Below, one piece after another: positions 60,285 to 64,000 of a stretch of DNA of 64,000 nt. How positions within the stretch are numbered: the first letter of the stretch is position 1; every line of letters starts with the position of its first letter. The notes beneath the pieces were generated by a model. It had not been told where the DNA came from. It did no database searches and worked only from the letters and a program-made list of their open reading frames with translations. Both the position numbers and the translations under genes were made by a program. The DNA comes from Hyposmocoma kahamanoa (lineage: Eukaryota > Arthropoda > Insecta > Lepidoptera > Cosmopterigidae), in contig NW_020653945.1 in assembly GCF_003589595.1 (NCBI RefSeq), positions 3,011,543-3,075,542 on the forward strand, given 5' to 3'.

Positions 60285-61260
60285 GACGCTTAGTAATCAA
60301 CCCGTCAAGCTACTCAACAAAATGCTCATTTTAATACCCATATTGATTACCACGACAACATTGATTACCATGACGTTCGATCTTTTGAACGTTAGCGGAA
60401 TGTAAGCCATCCGTGCACGCACATAAGTAATCGTATGCGATATAGGTCGGCCGATGTACAATGACGAATGGTCTAGAGATGACCTACGAGAGTTGTATAT
60501 CAAAGTTATCTTGGGTTTGTTGGCACAATTTGCGAGATACAAACACATCAACGCGTAAAGACTTATTGATTGGGGGTATGTGCGGAAACTGGAATTTATT
60601 AACACGTCCAGCGCGGCGTGTACCACTGGTGGAGCACGAACTGCTGGTCCATTAGGCGTAGTGTACCACCGGTGGTCACACAACATCTTTATTTTTGGTA
60701 TACTAAGAAACCCACGTCGCCTTCAGTGAAAGTGCTAAATTTAACGCTCCTGTGCAACAATAAAATTTTCATAGTGTATCTCAGGAGTTGGGCACCATGT
60801 AAGACAGTAAAAAAAACAATGTTAAAAAAGTATTTATTTGAATAAAGAACTAAAAATGTACTTAATAGAAAAACGAGAATAAATACAGCAAATTATTTGT
60901 GACGAATTGTATTAAAACTAAATTTGTCATAACTGGCAAAACAAAATTACATAGGATAATAGGTTAATTAGAAAAAAATAAAGCATAACTTCGCCGTGTC
61001 CACCGGAGGCGTACCCTGCCCCGACATATGTTTTGGTTGATGGGGCGATGACGTACCACCGGTGGCCATGTGAAAATATTTTTCGCCGGACAGCAAATAA
61101 TGATAATTTTGTTCCCGAACTGAACGTGTAAACAAGTTTTGTTCCGTGACAAACATAGCGCATCGTAATCTACATATATTCGTATTATGTAAGACGACAA
61201 ATTTTAATATAGAATAAGTTCTTGTCGCCATTATACAAGTTTATGAATTTGAAGAAACAT
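60285..61260. other. Unassigned sequence with three ACCACCGGTGG-type palindromes
   Basis: TACCACTGGTGGA at 60621, TACCACCGGTGGTCA at 60665 and TACCACCGGTGGCCA at about 61052. Several overlapping open frames on both strands lack family resemblance. Possibly a decayed transposon. Confidence 0.4.
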
Positions 61261-61669
61261 TACAAAGCGTAATCATAAGGACTAGAGCTGAAATTATTTT
61301 GATGAAACGTTTTACATGCCTATGCCGAAGGTAATAAGGTATATTATCTTCGGCATGATAGCTGCTAGTTCCTGGACCTCGCGAAATGGTATATAGTTTT
61401 ATTGGATATCATTTTACAGCCAGAAAGAGGAGTGCGACTAGCGGTCGGTTTCAACTTTTTTATACAAAAAAAATCGACCTCAACACTTTGTGGAATACTA
61501 GTTCTATAGATATGGCTGTAGAAGAACGTACCCTCCCACAGACATTTCCGTGCTTAAAAGGAGTTTCCTGCCTTAATCAGTGTAGAGTTAAACTTGGAAA
61601 GAAATAAATTAATGTATTATTACATTACATTACATTTATAGATCTGACAATTTCAGAACAGAGTACTAA

Positions 61670-61925
61670 AAAAAACCGACCACAAAAGTTTGCGGAATTA
61701 CATCTATTTGCCAAGTTTTATTGAAACCGGAAAGTGCGCGAAACCGGATTTATTAGTTTGCCACCCTTAGAGGTGAAATATTTTCTTCAAATGAAATTTG
61801 ACTAATACTGAGGTAGACCCTATTTCCAACAAAAAAAAGAATCAACATAATCGGTTCACACGTCATTAACCGCGTAAAAAATACAGTCGAAATAAGAACC
61901 TCCTTTTTTTGAAGTCGGTTAAAAA
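61670..61925 (-). repeat. MITE 'ACCGACTTC', copy 4
   Basis: In plus orientation it starts AAAACCGACCACAAAAGTTT, contains CCACCCTTAGAGGTG and ends TTTTTTTGAAGTCGGTTAAA, the reverse of the other copies. Confidence 0.87.
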
Positions 61926-62465
61926 TAATAACATTAACTCTCTGAAGCAAGTCGACGTGCTAAAACCGAGTGTCTCAACATACCTTGCAGTTAAAAACTA
62001 CAGGAAATAGACAATTTAAAGTTAAATGTGGCTATCAATGTAAAAGTGGTGTTTTTTTTTTACAATATGAAGTGATGGGACAAACAAGTCGTGCGCCTAA
62101 ATACCATCCTGTACTAAATATCATCCTTCAGGCCCAAGTAGATGCCCCCAGTTTTGTTTGAAAAACATTTTTTTAAATATCTATTTAGCTATTAGTTCAA
62201 GCTAGCCAACCGCTGATAACCGACAGATAGGAGTTGTCACAAGAAGAAGAGAAGAATTATGAATACGTAAATAAATTCATTGCCTTGTCCCACGTAACGT
62301 CACCTTACTCAATCCTGACACAATTTTGTAGCCTTACATACTTTACTTTTCATACAACTTCTTTTATTCTTGTCCATCGTTTCTGGTTATATACTCGATG
62401 TTCTTGTCACTTCGGGTCTCAGCCTTTTTGAGGATATTTGAATAGGTATTAAAAAAAAACATAAA

Positions 62466-63070
62466 CCTATCGAGTTTTTAGGTTTTCGCAATTGTTACCT
62501 AAAGGAAATGAAACTATAAATTCGGATTTAAATCGCTTCAACAGGACAATGGTTTCTCTGTACCACCAGTTTGGGATCCAGTATTACCTTTCAAGAGAAA
62601 TCCCAAACAGACATTGACTGCAGTACTAATTAACATGTTACAATTTATCTAATTTCCATTATTGATTAATAATTAATTTAATTTAGTTAATAAATCATAT
62701 TGTTAAAATAAAATAATTGTAAAACATATGTAGCGTAACGAGTTCTTAGGTTTTCGCGATTGTTACACATAGGAAATGAAACTATTTTTCCGGATTTGAA
62801 GAAACAAATATAACGCGATTTAAATCCGGAAAAATAGTTTCATTTCCTATACGTAGCGTAAATTCAAAAGTTCCTTGTAAAATATTTAAAAATAAGGTAT
62901 TTCATTAATAACTTTTGTAACTATAGTGAAAAATAACGTGGTTTGCATTAATTTTAGATATAACTGGATAACTTTACCACCTTAGCCAACTGTGACCATG
63001 GGGCCTGTAAAGGGACTGAAAAAACAAATACACGCGATTTAAATCCGAAAAAAATTTTAATTTTCTACAC
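62466..63070. mobile_element. FB1 foldback cluster with minimal perfect hairpin
   Basis: Three partial copies in 600 bp. The middle one (about 62772-62850) is only two arms, AGGAAATGAAACTATTTTTC-CGGATTT and its exact inverse, around a 24-nt spacer with no core. The third (62.98-63.07 kb) has the core region cut down to GGGGCCTGTAAAGGGACTGA. Confidence 0.82.
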
Positions 63071-63529
63071 ATAAACCTCGCTTTTTATTCGGCGAACGGT
63101 GACTTCACAATTCTCATGCGTTGTATCGTTCTTACGGACTATAGCAAATAATTCCCTATTTGTTACTACGTCATCTTTGATAATCTTTTAGAGTGACATT
63201 CGCACCATTTGTAACAATTTTCAATAGCACTAAATTGACTCAAAAATCGATTAAATCTCCACATCGATTCAAAATCGTTACAATAACGGTGGCCAATCGA
63301 CTAATGTGGGACGCTCGTTACAACTTCATCACACGGCTATTCTAATACAGTTACTGCATTCTCGGTATTACTATTGCCTGTATGCAAATCGGAAATGATA
63401 GAGATGATTTATTATTATACTTCATTCCATTTTATTCGACTGCCGCCGACGGAGAGTAATAATTTTGTAATTCATCCGATAGTCACATTATAGTACGTCA
63501 ACTTTTATCCGTTCTGAGCTGAGATGGGC

Positions 63530-63606
63530 AATGGGTTAAAACACAATTAACCCGTTCGGGTTTAAACCCGGTATTTACACAATCTACAGGGTTTTAACCC
63601 ATTACT
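63530..63606. repeat. Inverted repeat built on GGGTTAAAAC
   Basis: GGGCAATGGGTTAAAAC at the left and GGGTTTTAACCCATTACTGCCC at the right form a near-perfect stem, with AACCCGTTCGGGTTTAAACC between. Small MITE-like structure. Confidence 0.6.
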
Positions 63607-63662
63607 GCCCAAAATCGTTTGTGGAAACGGCGATTATACTTCCATACTTTATTAGAATTTTC

Positions 63663-64000
63663 CTTAAAATAATAACGCATAGAATGATAGTTTCATATCA
63701 AACGAACTGTTACAAGTGAGGCAAAAATCAAATTCATGTAGGCTAGTTTTAGTAGTAGGTTAATTATCGGTTTTAGTGAATATTTATATAAAAATACAAG
63801 TTGAAACGCGTTACTTCCTTGTGGAATGTGATGTTAGTATCTATTTTATGTTTGTCTGACGTATTTTTACACTCATTTACCGCACATTTCGTCATTTTTA
63901 GCTAAAATTCTTGATCTGTTCGCGGTGCAAGTTGACCTTGAGCACTGAAGGCCCGCCCGCTCGTGTAGGCCCATTGGGCGCGCTTCAATTTGCCTCACTT
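63663..64000. mobile_element. TIR element T1, second copy, cut by the window edge
   Basis: Begins CTTAAAATAATAACGCATAG and follows T1 (21666 onward): GATAGTTTCATATCAAACGA, then GTAGGCTAG. It then jumps to the right-hand part of T1 (TTTTAGTGAATATTTATATA, CGCACATTTCGTCATTTTTA, GACCTTGAGCACTGA). The tandem array and its flanks are absent. The right terminus is beyond the window. Confidence 0.84.

Noticed and set aside
60297..60686. 129-codon minus-strand frame upstream of the RhoGEF
   Set aside because: No family resemblance, no start or splice context, and it covers palindromic repeat-like sequence.

Overview
The window is animal nuclear DNA, almost certainly from a moth or butterfly (Lepidoptera). 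Coding sequence comes in short exons bounded by GT/AG introns. The non-coding sequence is AT-rich and full of repeat types typical of lepidopteran genomes: tRNA-derived SINEs, RTE-like 3' ends, a MITE beginning AACCGACTTCAAAA, and foldback elements with a GACGTTTCGG core. I see no bacterial, plasmid or phage features, no CRISPR array, no rRNA and no convincing functional tRNA.

One gene dominates. On the minus strand, 14 coding exons with mutually compatible splice phases run from an ATG at 59812 to a stop at 4083. They encode a multidomain Rho guanine-nucleotide exchange factor of about 1705 residues: a long disordered N-terminus, a C2 domain, a PDZ domain, a DH (RhoGEF) domain, a PH domain and a Ser/Pro-rich tail. 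The C2-PDZ part resembles the N-terminus of PDZ-RGS3. I assembled the exons by hand. Exons 1-3 (57-60 kb) and exons 4-14 (4-11 kb) are separated by one intron of about 46.2 kb that cuts the C2 domain in two.

Further minus-strand exons (2456 down to 235) encode an acidic, Ser-rich, disordered protein of at least about 570 residues. It has no visible start and runs off the left edge. It is either a separate gene or, as I suggest, a long C-terminal isoform of the exchange factor, reached through a phase-compatible internal donor in the last exon. An isolated putative coding exon with two RKNSLP motifs lies at 16.2-16.4 kb inside the giant intron.

The rest is mobile DNA, mostly in the giant intron: a 668-codon non-LTR reverse transcriptase (42.7-44.7 kb) and 3'-end copies of the same family; decayed RTE-like and Jockey-like ends; an internally deleted mariner; hAT-type MITEs with exact 8-bp target duplications; a 1.8-kb TIR element nested in one of those MITEs and carrying a ~99-bp tandem array; two GC-rich poly-A retroposons with exact 14-bp duplications; several SINE families; and many copies of a foldback element. 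Between 59.8 kb and 64 kb I see only repeats and unassigned sequence, which presumably includes the unidentified 5' UTR and promoter of the exchange factor.
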